A DNA stretch of 20,978 bases from a virus (IMGVR_UViG_3300043449_002010:1-20978), one strand, 5' to 3'. Shown: positions 1 through 8,611, counted from the stretch's first letter. Notes: generated by a model from the sequence alone, not told the origin. Numbers and translations are program-made.

Positions 1-75
1 ACTATTCGTAAAAAATTACAAATTATTGCTAAAAGTAAAATTCCAGAATTTGACCCAGAATATGAGTACAATTAG
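1..75 (+). CDS. C-terminal fragment of an upstream gene
   Basis: Reading frame 1 is open from the window edge to a TAG at 73-75, giving 24 residues that end FDPEYEYN. The ATG of the next gene (62) lies inside this frame, a 14-base overlap of the kind seen throughout this window, which is the main reason to accept it as the end of a real gene. The fragment is basic (KK, K, K) and then acidic. Too little is visible to assign a function. Confidence 0.5.
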   Translation, partial: TIRKKLQIIAKSKIPEFDPEYEYN

Positions 76-1201
76 AGAAAGCTTGATAGAAAGATTGGGT
101 GATGATATAGATAGAAGTACAATCAATCTATGTGACAGGATCATATCTCAGCATAAATACAATCTAAACTTAGCTCAACAGTTATATATAGAAGAAAGAC
201 AAAATATTAAAGAGAGTAATATCTTGTCTTTAGCGCAAGAAGTATATAGAAACCCCGCATTATTTGAGCAAACAGAAGAATTCAAGAATGTCAGAAAATA
301 TTTGCAAAAAATATGGAGGGGCGGAGAATACGACAACTTAACAGATGAACAATTAGACTTTATCTTCTCGCAAGGTGGCAGTTTATCTCCAAAAGAGATA
401 TGTATGGCCTTATTCCCTGATAGAGAGTTTATCACTTTAGTTAAAACTATCACTTCTTTGATAGAAGCTGCTGGTATCAAAAGTGCAACGGATGAAGAAA
501 GAGTAGAAGAGGTAACTACTCGTTACAACCCTCCTAAAACAGATTTACAAGTTGTCAATTTAATTAACAGGGCAGATTTTTCCGCTAAATACGAGTACAA
601 TAATCTAGATCTTAAAAAGAAAGATTGTGTAGCCTCTCTCAAAAAATTCTTGTCAGCCGATAGATTTGTAGAACTAGCGTCTTCGCTAACAAATGCTAAG
701 CACAGAAAAGTTCTTGAGATGGAATTTGTTAAAGCTGTTTATAACAAGCCAGACCTGATTCCAGATGAGGTAAATACCTATATGACTCTTGCTCTAGAGT
801 ATGTAAACCAGCTAGAGATACGTGAACAGATAGCCATCTTAAACAAAAGACTTAAAGAGTCTACATCAGATAATGACGATGCTCGTAAATTTACAATCAC
901 TTTATCTGAAGCTTTAAAAGATAAAACATCTGCATACAATCAATGCTTGGACCGCTCTTTAAAGATGACTAAATCCCTGTCGGGAGATAGAATTAAGAAG
1001 TTAGAAAAGCAAGCAGCATCTAACGCCAGTTTAACTCAGTTTATTGAACTTGTCAAGGATGAAAAAGAACGCAAGCGAATGATGTTATTAGCTAGAGCAG
1101 CAGAATTTAAAGTTAAAGAAAGAATTGAGGAGCTCGATAGCTTCCAAGAGCTATTTGTGGAAGTTTTTGGAGTCGGGAAAGAAGAATTATTCAATCTGTA
1201 A
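62..1201 (+). CDS. Phage protein in the small-terminase position (putative TerS)
   Basis: A 379-residue, charged, almost wholly helical protein without signal peptide or membrane segment. I chose ATG 62 (MSTIRESL) over a TTG at 26, because the TTG extension would overlap the upstream gene by 50 bases. Residues around 85-145 (EICMALFP) look like a short helical DNA-binding region, and the second half is long amphipathic helix with coiled-coil character, ending in a Lys/Glu-rich segment. It is the second gene upstream of the large terminase and overlaps the nuclease gene as TAATG, so they are translationally coupled. Small terminases recognise phage DNA and form rings by helical contacts; position and helical make-up fit, but the protein is longer than most TerS and I see no diagnostic motif. 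It could equally be another packaging or head protein. Confidence 0.5.
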   Translation: MSTIRESLIERLGDDIDRSTINLCDRIISQHKYNLNLAQQLYIEERQNIKESNILSLAQEVYRNPALFEQTEEFKNVRKYLQKIWRGGEYDNLTDEQLDFIFSQGGSLSPKEICMALFPDREFITLVKTITSLIEAAGIKSATDEERVEEVTTRYNPPKTDLQVVNLINRADFSAKYEYNNLDLKKKDCVASLKKFLSADRFVELASSLTNAKHRKVLEMEFVKAVYNKPDLIPDEVNTYMTLALEYVNQLEIREQIAILNKRLKESTSDNDDARKFTITLSEALKDKTSAYNQCLDRSLKMTKSLSGDRIKKLEKQAASNASLTQFIELVKDEKERKRMMLLARAAEFKVKERIEELDSFQELFVEVFGVGKEELFNL

Positions 1202-2112
1202 TGAAGTGTGAGCAATGTCAATCAGAGTTTTCCAGTATTCGCGGTCTACACTCACATATTAGTAGAGCCCACGGAGACCTACAGTCTTATTATTGGAAAT
1301 TTTTTCCTAAAAAAGACTTGTATTCGCAAGAACTTATCAAGTTTACAGATTTAGAATCGTATCTTTCCACAGACTTTAATTCTAAAGAAAATTTCGCTAA
1401 ATGGTGTTATTCAGCCGACAATACTGAAGTAAGAGAGTATATAATTAAGTTATTTAAATCTCGCGCAGAGAAGAAAAGCTCTAAATATTTTCCTTCTCAA
1501 GTAGAATTGAAAAGTTTATTCCTACCATCTTGGTATGGGCTAATATCTGTGTTTGGCTCGCTAGAAAATGTAATTCTGAATCTTGAACCCTACTTTGTAT
1601 TTAAGTATAACTATAATCATGAGTTAATTTTTACAGAAGTAGATGAAACCATCTTAATAGATACAAGAGAGCAGAATCCTTTAAAATTTAAAAATTCTAG
1701 AATTCAAAAATTAAGTTGTGGAGACTACTCTACATCTGGTCAATTGTTTTCTGATGTATTTATAGAAAGAAAGAGTTTAAGCGACTTAGCTTCCACATTA
1801 TCTGTTGGCAAAGAAAGATTTATAAGAGAAATACAGAGAGCTAAAAACTTAAATTATTACTTAGTTGTTTTAATTGAGGAAGACTTTGCTAAAGTTCTAC
1901 AGTTAAATCCTCAAAACAGTTATAGCAAATTTATTAATGGAAAATATCTACTGTTTTGTATTCGTGAAATATTAGCCCAACATGATAATATCCAATTTGT
2001 TTTTTCTGGTTCTAGACAGAGATCTTACGAATTGGTTCCTAAAATTTTTCAACTAAAAGATCAAGTCAAATTTTTAGATCTAGAATATCTAAAAGATTTT
2101 AACAAAATTTAA
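1201..2112 (+). CDS. ERCC4-type nuclease with N-terminal C2H2 zinc finger
   Basis: 303 residues. Seen: a C2H2 finger at residues 3-24 (CEQC, then HSHISRAH); a middle helical region containing FPSQVELKSLFLPS (about 97-110), resembling the DNA-binding repeats that accompany phage homing endonucleases; and a C-terminal ERCC4 nuclease domain. Its catalytic signature is intact: DTREQ at 154-158, GDY at 174-176 and IERKSLSDL with ERK at 189-191 and D195. ERCC4/XPF-family nucleases use these acidic residues and the lysine with divalent metal to cut branched or flap DNA. The gene overlaps the putative small terminase by one base and stops two bases before the large terminase, so all three are probably co-translated. 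Likely roles are resolving branched DNA before packaging or assisting terminase cleavage; a homing or free-standing selfish nuclease is the alternative. Domain call is strong, role is inferred. Confidence 0.85.
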   Translation: MKCEQCQSEFSSIRGLHSHISRAHGDLQSYYWKFFPKKDLYSQELIKFTDLESYLSTDFNSKENFAKWCYSADNTEVREYIIKLFKSRAEKKSSKYFPSQVELKSLFLPSWYGLISVFGSLENVILNLEPYFVFKYNYNHELIFTEVDETILIDTREQNPLKFKNSRIQKLSCGDYSTSGQLFSDVFIERKSLSDLASTLSVGKERFIREIQRAKNLNYYLVVLIEEDFAKVLQLNPQNSYSKFINGKYLLFCIREILAQHDNIQFVFSGSRQRSYELVPKIFQLKDQVKFLDLEYLKDFNKI

Positions 2113-2114
2113 TT

Positions 2115-3998
2115 ATGTGGGTAGAAGGACCTCATGCTGGAAAGCGTAAAAAATCAACAAATGACGAATTAGAGCTAGTAGAAGGCACATTAACAGATGC
2201 CGAAGCTCAAGTATGGTTTGCTAAATACTGTTTAGCGAATCCAAGTTTCATGGTTTACATTTTAACTCGGGTAGAGTTAGACCCAGTTCAAGATTTACTA
2301 CTAAGAGCTTTTTTCTTAAAGGATTATTGTTTAGTTGTTGCTGGACGGGGGTTTTCTAAGTCTTTCGTTATATCTCTTTTTTGTATATTATATGCATTGG
2401 CTCACCCAGAGGTAAAAATAGGTATAGCTTCTGGAACATTTAGACAATCAAAGTCTATTATGCAGCAAATAGAAACGTTTGCCTCTCATCCTAAAAATGG
2501 AACATTTTTAAGATCATGTATAACAAAAGAACTAACTAAGTCTACAGACGCATGGAGAATGGAGATAGGTTACTCATCTATTACTGCTATTCCTCTTGGT
2601 AAAGTTCGTGGTTATCGTTTTAACGTTCTTATCGTTGATGAGTTGTTAGTTGTGAGTAAAGACATCTTGGATTCAGTTTTAAAGCCGTTCTTGATGGTTA
2701 GACAAGATGGTCCAAAACATGATCAAATTGCTAAAGCTCAAAAGATTCTTGTAGAAAACGGAGTAATCAAACCAGAAGAGGTCGAATCATTTTTCCAAAA
2801 CAATAAAATCATAGGGCTATCTTCTGCCAGCTTTAAATTCGAATCTCTCTATAGAGATAATTACGTTCCATATGTTAAGACAATTCTTGACCCAGAATCT
2901 AAAGATGTAAACCACTGCGTATTTAGATTATCTTATAGGGCGGCTCCAAAGGCATATATGGAAGAATCTGCTATCGAAGACATGAGAAGAACTATGTCTA
3001 CCTCTATGTTTAACAGAGAGTTGGAAGCTATTTTTAGCGATGATAGCGGTGGATTCTTCTCTGCTCAAAAAATGGAAGAAGCAACTATTCCTCTTGGAGA
3101 GTACCCAACTGTAAAACTTGTTGGAGATTCTAATAAAAAATATGTTTTAGCTATAGATCCAAACTATAGCAACTCTGAAACAGCTGACGATTTCGCTATG
3201 GCTGTTCTTGAATTAAACGAAGAAGACGAATCGGCAACTCTCGTTCACGCGTATGCGCTACCAAATAGCACAAATGAAGCCCGATGCTTGTATCTAAAAT
3301 ATCTTCTTGAATACTTCAATATAGTTTATATCATTGTTGATAATAGTGGTGGACCAGCCTTTTTACAGATTGCAAAAGAGTTTAAAATGTTACCTAGAAA
3401 CCTAGATCTCTTTGAGCATGATTTTCTTAACTTTAACTTTCAAGAAGGTTTAGCTTTTACAAAGCAAAACTTTTCTAGTGAACAAGGTAAAATTGTTCAT
3501 TCTCAAGCCTTTGGTATAGCTGGATGGATTAGAATTGCAAATGAAAACTTACAAGCAATGATAGAGCGCAAAAAAATTAAATTCGCTGCACCTATTTTCC
3601 ACGACTCTGACTTCTCTCATAATTTAAAGTTGGCTATCCCAATGGAGACGCTTCACTTCTCTAAAGCTCAAAACATAGTTAAAGACTCTTCTGAAGAAAT
3701 GCATGTCTTAGTAAAGACGAGTGCAGATGAGTTAAAAGCCGACTTTATAGAGCACTTATCAGACATGGTAAACCTAACTAAGAAAGAATGTTCTTTAATT
3801 GAGTTGACAGCTAGTATAAATGGTCACCATCAATATGACTTACCACCGTCTATGAAGAGAGATTCTAACCCAAAGAGAGCTAGAAGAGACTCTTATACAG
3901 CTTTACTGCTTGGTGCATGGGGAGTTAAATGTTATTATGATCTTAACAAACAGGAACCTCAACAGGCATTTATCTTTAGCCCTAGAATGTTTAGATAA
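2115..3998 (+). CDS. terL: Terminase large subunit (packaging ATPase and nuclease)
   Basis: 627 residues, the motor that pumps DNA through the portal and cuts concatemers. ATPase domain: P-loop GRGFSKS at 77-83, Walker B LIVDE with D175/E176, then GLSSASFK, matching the coupling motif position. RNase H-like nuclease domain: LAIDPNYS with D348, IIVDNSGG with D409, and ADFIEHLSD with D543 and D550, giving the expected metal-binding acidic residues. Length is normal for a two-domain TerL. It follows the ERCC4 nuclease by two bases and precedes the portal, the usual packaging order. No Shine-Dalgarno is visible before ATG 2115 (context aattATG), consistent with coupling to the upstream gene. The nearest family (T4-like or other headful type) cannot be settled by eye. 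Confidence 0.93.
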   Translation: MWVEGPHAGKRKKSTNDELELVEGTLTDAEAQVWFAKYCLANPSFMVYILTRVELDPVQDLLLRAFFLKDYCLVVAGRGFSKSFVISLFCILYALAHPEVKIGIASGTFRQSKSIMQQIETFASHPKNGTFLRSCITKELTKSTDAWRMEIGYSSITAIPLGKVRGYRFNVLIVDELLVVSKDILDSVLKPFLMVRQDGPKHDQIAKAQKILVENGVIKPEEVESFFQNNKIIGLSSASFKFESLYRDNYVPYVKTILDPESKDVNHCVFRLSYRAAPKAYMEESAIEDMRRTMSTSMFNRELEAIFSDDSGGFFSAQKMEEATIPLGEYPTVKLVGDSNKKYVLAIDPNYSNSETADDFAMAVLELNEEDESATLVHAYALPNSTNEARCLYLKYLLEYFNIVYIIVDNSGGPAFLQIAKEFKMLPRNLDLFEHDFLNFNFQEGLAFTKQNFSSEQGKIVHSQAFGIAGWIRIANENLQAMIERKKIKFAAPIFHDSDFSHNLKLAIPMETLHFSKAQNIVKDSSEEMHVLVKTSADELKADFIEHLSDMVNLTKKECSLIELTASINGHHQYDLPPSMKRDSNPKRARRDSYTALLLGAWGVKCYYDLNKQEPQQAFIFSPRMFR

Positions 3999-4050
3999 AA
4001 AATAGAGCTAAAAAACATCTAGTAAGGAAAATTTAAGTGTAAAATTTTAT

Positions 4051-5856
4051 ATGGCCAGCAAAAAGAAAACACCTATCATAGAAGTTAACGACGTAGTATT
4101 ACCGAAATTCCTGTCAGAATCTTCTTCTAATACTAGAAGTCGCGGCACAGGCGGTCAAACTTATTATTCACAACTATCTGGAGAGTTAGAAAACATAGTA
4201 CGGGGTGTTTCCCCTTTTGGAAAGGATGGATCTGGCTCTATAGGTGTTGATGAAGCAATTTGTTTGTGTCAAAAGGCTTATTACAATATTCCTATTTTTA
4301 GAAACACTATAGACATTCAAACAGAATTTGCTAATTCTCACTTGCATTTTCGCGGCAAGAATAAAAGATCTGTAAAGTTTTTTGAAACTTGGTTTAAAGA
4401 AATAAATGGTTGGTCTCTAGGTGAAAGATTTTTTAGAGAGTGGTTTAGATCAGGAAACGTTTTTGTTTACAAGTTTTTATATGAAGTTCCAGTAGGGGAC
4501 CTTAATAAAATGGCTCGCGCAGCCACAAAACAAATCCCACTGAAGTACACTATTCTAAATCCAGCAGATATTCGCTGTGATGGCGCTGCAACATTTATAA
4601 ATTCTCTGTATCATAAGATGTTAAACTCATATGAGTTAGCTCGTTTAAAAAGTCCTAAAACAGAAGAAGAAAAAAGATTTTTAGAATCTCTACCTTCTGA
4701 AATCAGACAACAAATTAAAAAAGGTGAAAAGCCCCTTATCCCTATTGAGCCTCAGTACCTAACAGCTGTATTTTGTGGAAAACAAGATTATGAAGCTATG
4801 TCTATACCAATGTATTACCCTGTACTATTTGATATAGATTTAAAGCTGGAGTTCAAAAAAATGGAAAAGGTAATTGCTAGAACAGCAGATTACATGATTC
4901 TATTGATTACGTCTGGTGATAAAGATAGAGATGCTCTACAAAATTCTAGAATTTTAGCAGAGCTACAAACCCTCTTTGAACAAGAGAGTGTTGGTCGTGT
5001 GCTAGTATCTGATTACTCAACAAAAGCCGAATTTGTTCTTCCAGACTTAAATAAGATCTTAGGATCTGAAAAGTACAAGGTTGTTAATGAGGATATAGCC
5101 AATGGATTGATGAATATTTTCTGGGGAGAAGAAAAGTTTGCCAACTCAATGGTTAAAATTAAAGTTTTCTTAGAAAGACTTCAATCTGCCCGCGACGCCT
5201 TTTTGAACTGCTTCCTAAAAAAGGAAATGGAATTAATTGCAAAAGAAATGGGCTTTACAGATATTCCTGAGCCAGTTTTTGATGCTGTTGATCTCAAAGA
5301 TGAAGTAGAATACATGAAAATCTACTCAAGATTGACAGAGTTGGGCATTCTAACCCCTGAAGAATTATTTGAAGCAATGGAGGGTCACTCTCTACCATTG
5401 TCTGAAAACTCTGTTCTGTCTCAACAAGAATTTAAAAAATTAAAAGAAAAGGGTCTGTATGAACCTCTTCTTGGTGGTAAAAAAGAAGAAGAAGGAAGAC
5501 CAGCTGGAACAAAAGCTCCTCAGTCAACTAAAAAAGTTTCGCCAATCGGCGCTTCTAAATATAGTCTACAGAAAATTTCTGATAAAATTCGCTTAGCCAA
5601 CGAGCTCTTGGCTTCTGTAGAAGAAAAATTTAGAATAAAAAATGGAATCAAGCGTCTTTCCTCTAAAGAAAAGGACATGTGCTGGATGATCACAGAGTCT
5701 ATAATTGCTTCTAAAAATTCGTCAGAATGGGAAAATTCCGTAGAATTATTTTTAGAAAATCCTGCTCAAACCTTTGATCCAGAAATAAACGAAATAGCGT
5801 CAGAGCACAATCTGTCCTTTTTCTTGGCTGGAATTTTAAAAGATTCGAAAATTTAA
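4051..5856 (+). CDS. Portal protein
   Basis: 601 residues. Portal proteins form the dodecameric ring at one head vertex through which DNA enters and to which the neck attaches. Supporting features: position directly after TerL; normal length; an N-terminal half rich in aromatic residues with FRNTIDIQTEFA, a long FFETWF/FFREWFRSGN segment and the NPADIRCDG loop; a central stretch of long helices (about 355-420); and a C-terminal low-complexity tail with the GRPAGT segment often seen near portal C-termini, followed by a short helical domain. There is a 52-base AT-rich gap before the ATG, with no terminator hairpin and only AAGGAAA far upstream (about 4024), so initiation context is weak. No fused protease or head-maturation domain is seen. 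Confidence 0.82.
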   Translation: MASKKKTPIIEVNDVVLPKFLSESSSNTRSRGTGGQTYYSQLSGELENIVRGVSPFGKDGSGSIGVDEAICLCQKAYYNIPIFRNTIDIQTEFANSHLHFRGKNKRSVKFFETWFKEINGWSLGERFFREWFRSGNVFVYKFLYEVPVGDLNKMARAATKQIPLKYTILNPADIRCDGAATFINSLYHKMLNSYELARLKSPKTEEEKRFLESLPSEIRQQIKKGEKPLIPIEPQYLTAVFCGKQDYEAMSIPMYYPVLFDIDLKLEFKKMEKVIARTADYMILLITSGDKDRDALQNSRILAELQTLFEQESVGRVLVSDYSTKAEFVLPDLNKILGSEKYKVVNEDIANGLMNIFWGEEKFANSMVKIKVFLERLQSARDAFLNCFLKKEMELIAKEMGFTDIPEPVFDAVDLKDEVEYMKIYSRLTELGILTPEELFEAMEGHSLPLSENSVLSQQEFKKLKEKGLYEPLLGGKKEEEGRPAGTKAPQSTKKVSPIGASKYSLQKISDKIRLANELLASVEEKFRIKNGIKRLSSKEKDMCWMITESIIASKNSSEWENSVELFLENPAQTFDPEINEIASEHNLSFFLAGILKDSKI

Positions 5857-5857
5857 C

Positions 5858-5885
5858 TTGACTTTTTGAGAAAGCGTGGTACTAT
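5858..5885 (+). promoter_or_regulatory. Promoter P1 (sigma70-like, extended -10)
   Basis: TTGACT at 5858-5863 and TACTAT at 5880-5885 are separated by 16 bases, with TGG immediately before the -10 (an extended TGn -10). The element begins one base after the portal stop codon. The 19-base core GACTTTTTGAGAAAGCGTG is nearly repeated in P2 and P4. The expected transcription start is near 5891-5894 and the next gene begins at ATG 5895, so the mRNA would have almost no leader. It probably starts the transcript carrying the glycan-enzyme cassette. Confidence 0.75.
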
Positions 5886-5894
5886 GCGGCCTCT

Positions 5895-6218
5895 ATGGAA
5901 AATACAGAAACCAACGAAAACGAGCTTGCATTTCTAGAAAACGCTTCTCCTGAGCTTCTTGAATATATAGAATTCTTAGAAGAAGAATTAGAGTCAGCAC
6001 TTGAAAAAGTAACGGATGGTCGAAACGCCATTTCTACATTTGTAGATTTATTGGCTTTCATCAAAGAAAACTTTGGCAATACAGCAGACTATCCGGTAAG
6101 AATTGATAACGATTTTTACAAAGATGTTTTTCTCAAAAAATTAACAGAATGCGAGGAAAATGTTCATAAATTTAGCAGTGGTGCCCCACTAGATTTAAGC
6201 GAGGACGAAATTTTTTAA
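5895..6218 (+). CDS. Small acidic helical protein, function unknown
   Basis: 107 residues, strongly acidic, with an Asn/Glu/Thr-rich start (METNEN-type composition) and a helical segment SPELLEYIEFLEEELESALE that looks like a short coiled coil. No known domain is recognised. It is the first gene after promoter P1, with ATG 5895 lying about 10 bases after the -10 hexamer and no room for a Shine-Dalgarno, so it may be read from a leaderless transcript. Its stop overlaps the pyruvyl-transferase-like gene by one base (TAATG). The acidic, helical composition would suit a scaffold or an adaptor, but nothing in the sequence shows this. Confidence 0.75.
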   Translation: MENTETNENELAFLENASPELLEYIEFLEEELESALEKVTDGRNAISTFVDLLAFIKENFGNTADYPVRIDNDFYKDVFLKKLTECEENVHKFSSGAPLDLSEDEIF

Positions 6219-7225
6219 TGGATATATCTCTTTGTGGCTTTTACGGCTATGAAAATTATGGAGACACGTTGATGTCTCAGCGCCTCAAGGAGTTCTTTGG
6301 AACTTCAGGTTTTGAGGTTAAAATATTCTCTGATCGAGAGTCTAGCGAATCATTATCCTTTAAAAAGGATAACTGCTTGGCGTCTGATATTGTAGCTATA
6401 GGTGGAGGTGGAATCGTAAACCAAAACTTTTGGTTTTTTAAAAATAATCTTCACAACGAAATATACAAGCAGAAATTAATTTTGTTAAATGTTAATTTAA
6501 CAGAAGATTCTGCCCCTGTTTTATCGGAGCTAAAAGATAAAATCTCTCTTGCTGTGGTAAGAGATAGTTATTCTGAGCAAATTGCCAAAAGGTATTTGTC
6601 AAATGTGATTTTTGCGCCAGACATCTCCTTTCTAGATAAAAATTTTGGAATTGTTAAGCAGGAGAAGAAAAATATAGTATCTGTCTGTCTTAACTACTAC
6701 ATATTTAAGAATTTCTTTAGCTCAAATATAAGGGAAAAGGTATATGCAGAAAGGGCTATTATAGAAATAGCATCTTTTCTAAACTGGCTGACAGATAGAT
6801 ACCAATACGAGGTTCGACTTATAGCTTGTCAATCTGATAATGAAGTAAACGACAATACAGTGAATGCTGTATTAAATGGATTCTTAAAGCGTAAAGCTAA
6901 ATGGATTTATGACAAGAACTTGTTAGAGGAAAATATACAAGAGTCTCGATTTATCATATCGTCTAGGTATCACTCATCTCTGTTTGCTTTAAAGAGTGAA
7001 GTGCCATTCTTAGACATAACTCACCATTCAAAAAACCTCGCTTTTTTACGAGATGTTAATCTGTTGGACTGTTCGGTAGACTATTGGTTTATAGAATTGA
7101 ATAAATTAATTAATAAATATGAAAAACATATTAAAAATTTAGATTTATCAAATATTAGTCGCTCTTATGGTGTATCATGTAATGAGAGTTGGAGTCATGT
7201 TTTAAACTCTATAAATTCACTATGA
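6218..7225 (+). CDS. Polysaccharide pyruvyl transferase family protein
   Basis: 335 residues. The N-terminus carries GFYGYENYGDTLMSQRL (residues 7-23), the typical opening of the polysaccharide pyruvyl transferase / WcaK-CsaB family. AIGGGGIVNQ follows (glycines 62-65), then a second Rossmann-like half (IVSVCLNYYIF) and the C-terminal SSRYHSSLFAL (248-258) with the conserved Arg and His. Members move a pyruvyl group from phosphoenolpyruvate to a sugar hydroxyl, giving acidic ketal groups on surface polysaccharides. It is coupled to both neighbours by overlaps and heads a group of glycosyltransferases. Such genes are bacterial surface-polysaccharide genes; presence in a phage suggests acquisition for modifying host or virion glycans. 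A related glycosyltransferase-like function without pyruvyl transfer cannot be excluded. Confidence 0.8.
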   Translation: MDISLCGFYGYENYGDTLMSQRLKEFFGTSGFEVKIFSDRESSESLSFKKDNCLASDIVAIGGGGIVNQNFWFFKNNLHNEIYKQKLILLNVNLTEDSAPVLSELKDKISLAVVRDSYSEQIAKRYLSNVIFAPDISFLDKNFGIVKQEKKNIVSVCLNYYIFKNFFSSNIREKVYAERAIIEIASFLNWLTDRYQYEVRLIACQSDNEVNDNTVNAVLNGFLKRKAKWIYDKNLLEENIQESRFIISSRYHSSLFALKSEVPFLDITHHSKNLAFLRDVNLLDCSVDYWFIELNKLINKYEKHIKNLDLSNISRSYGVSCNESWSHVLNSINSL

Positions 7226-7353
7226 AAAAGCCTCATTGTTGCGAACCTCCAGATAATAACTGCAATCCCGGTATGATTGTTGTTTTTTATGTGCAGATAT
7301 TCGTTCATAAAATCAAAAATATAGTAAAAAAGTTTTTCAATAAATTCTTTTAA
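7222..7353 (+). CDS. 43-residue Cys-rich, partly hydrophobic small protein
   Basis: This small frame is supported by exact coupling on both sides: its ATG overlaps the upstream stop (ATGA) and its TAA overlaps the ATG of the glycosyltransferase (TAATG). The product begins MKKPHCCEPPDNNCNPG, with three cysteines, then a hydrophobic stretch (MIVVFYVQIFV, residues 18-28), and ends with a very basic segment (KIKNIVKKFFNKFF). This could be a small membrane-associated peptide with the basic tail in the cytoplasm, or a zinc-binding peptide. No family recognised. Confidence 0.6.
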   Translation: MKKPHCCEPPDNNCNPGMIVVFYVQIFVHKIKNIVKKFFNKFF

Positions 7354-8435
7354 TGAAAGTTGCTTTTATTGGTAACATTTATTCAAAATGTGGTATCGCC
7401 ACATACAACGAGCAACTATATTCCGCTTTATCTCCTTTATGTGAGGTAAAGTTTTTCGCAGAAAAAAGCGAAAATCAAGTAGAAAATATCAATTATTGTT
7501 GGGATAGAAATGAATTCCCCAAAGTTGCATTAATAGATGCTGTTGATGAATTTAAACCAGATATAGTTTTATTTAGTCACGAATATGGACTTTTTCCAAA
7601 GTCTTATTATTTTTCATGCCTTGTATCTTACTTTAAGTTAAGGGGTTATAAAGTTGTAACAGTTTATCATTCTGTTTATGAATTGCACAAAGACAAGATA
7701 ACCTCTGAGTCTGTTTGTAAAAATATAGTAGTACATACTACCGAAGCAAAAAGTGCTTTAATTAGAAAGGGGTTAAATGCGGAAAATATAAGCGTTATTC
7801 CGCACGGTTGTAAGTTTTTAGAAAAAGATAAAATAGTTCCTAATCTGTGGAATCATTTTGGAAACAACCATGTAATCACTCAAGCGGGCTTTCTTTTTTA
7901 TTACAAAAATCATCTTGAGATGCTGGATGTAGTAAGCGAATTAAAGAAAAAATATCCAGATATTGTTTATATAATTATAGGTTCTGAAAACCCTAAATGT
8001 CAAGAAGAACATAATAAAGTTTATGAAGACATTTCCAAAAAAATAGAGAAACTAAATCTCCAACACAATGTAATTATAGATAGGGGATTTGCGTCTGATG
8101 AGGTATTAATGGCATATATACGTACAAGCTCTGTATTTGTATTACCATATAAACCGGGACCAGATTTCGATGTATTTGCAGCTAGTGGAATGGCAAGATT
8201 AGTTATATCAACTTCAACACCTCTTGTTGTTTCTCACGCCAACTTGTTTAATGGACTCGACAATACTTGCCTTAAAGCTAACTCTTTGGATGAGTGGGTT
8301 GCGGCTATATCAAGTATATTTGATGCCAAATATGACAGAAAAAAGATGGTGGCAGAAAGAGAAAAGTTTATTAAAAACAATTCTTGGTCAGTAGCTGCCA
8401 TAAAATTAGTAGAAATTTTTGAAAAAGCTAAATGA
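7353..8435 (+). CDS. Glycosyltransferase family 4 (GT-B fold)
   Basis: 360 residues with the two-domain GT-B pattern. The N-terminal domain starts VAFIGNIYSKCGIATYNEQL, the glycine-containing loop typical of GT4 enzymes, and continues with FSHEYGLFP and TVYHSVYEL. The linker has ISVIPHGC. The C-terminal nucleotide-sugar domain shows AGFLFYYKNHLEMLDV, YIIIGSENP and VFVLPYKPGPDFDVFAASGM. The usual E-x7-E donor-binding motif is not intact: the region reads DFDVFAASGMA in place of the more common glutamate-containing form, which may mean an unusual donor. No membrane segment, so it is probably a cytoplasmic enzyme acting on a lipid- or protein-linked acceptor. Coupled to the 43-residue gene upstream and the zinc-finger gene downstream. 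Confidence 0.85.
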   Translation: MKVAFIGNIYSKCGIATYNEQLYSALSPLCEVKFFAEKSENQVENINYCWDRNEFPKVALIDAVDEFKPDIVLFSHEYGLFPKSYYFSCLVSYFKLRGYKVVTVYHSVYELHKDKITSESVCKNIVVHTTEAKSALIRKGLNAENISVIPHGCKFLEKDKIVPNLWNHFGNNHVITQAGFLFYYKNHLEMLDVVSELKKKYPDIVYIIIGSENPKCQEEHNKVYEDISKKIEKLNLQHNVIIDRGFASDEVLMAYIRTSSVFVLPYKPGPDFDVFAASGMARLVISTSTPLVVSHANLFNGLDNTCLKANSLDEWVAAISSIFDAKYDRKKMVAEREKFIKNNSWSVAAIKLVEIFEKAK

Positions 8436-8611
8436 AGAGATGTAGTTGTTGCAAAGAGTACCTAGACGAAGACCAGTTTTCATTTAAAGGTAACAAGTTA
8501 CAAACTTTTTGTAAGGATTGCCAAAAGGCTTATTCTAAGACATATAGAGAGAAAAATAAAGAAAGATGTCGTAAGAATTTGCAGGACTGGCGCTTGAAAA
8601 ATAAAAAATGA
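8432..8611 (+). CDS. 59-residue zinc-finger protein (endonuclease VII/HNH N-terminus-like)
   Basis: Begins MKRCSCCKEYLDEDQF and continues with TFCKDCQKAYSKTYREKNKE. The pair of CxxC motifs (C4/C7 and C27/C30), followed by a Tyr/Lys/Arg-rich helix, matches the zinc-binding N-terminal part of many phage HNH or endonuclease VII-type proteins. The catalytic His/Asn part is absent, so it is either a free-standing DNA-binding finger or a remnant of a nuclease. Both ends overlap neighbouring genes as ATGA, which argues for a real, expressed gene. Confidence 0.75.
   Translation: MKRCSCCKEYLDEDQFSFKGNKLQTFCKDCQKAYSKTYREKNKERCRKNLQDWRLKNKK

Noticed and set aside
26-61. TTG start for the gene at 62
   Set aside because: It would overlap the upstream frame by 50 bases, and ATG 62 fits the short-overlap pattern of the window.
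4040-4050. TAAAAT box before the portal gene as a promoter
   Set aside because: No -35 at a suitable distance and no match to the repeated promoter core.
5857-5894. Terminator after the portal gene
   Set aside because: CTTTTTGAGAAAG is only weakly self-complementary, and the same bases form the promoter spacer; no GC-rich stem with a T-run is present here or at other gene gaps.
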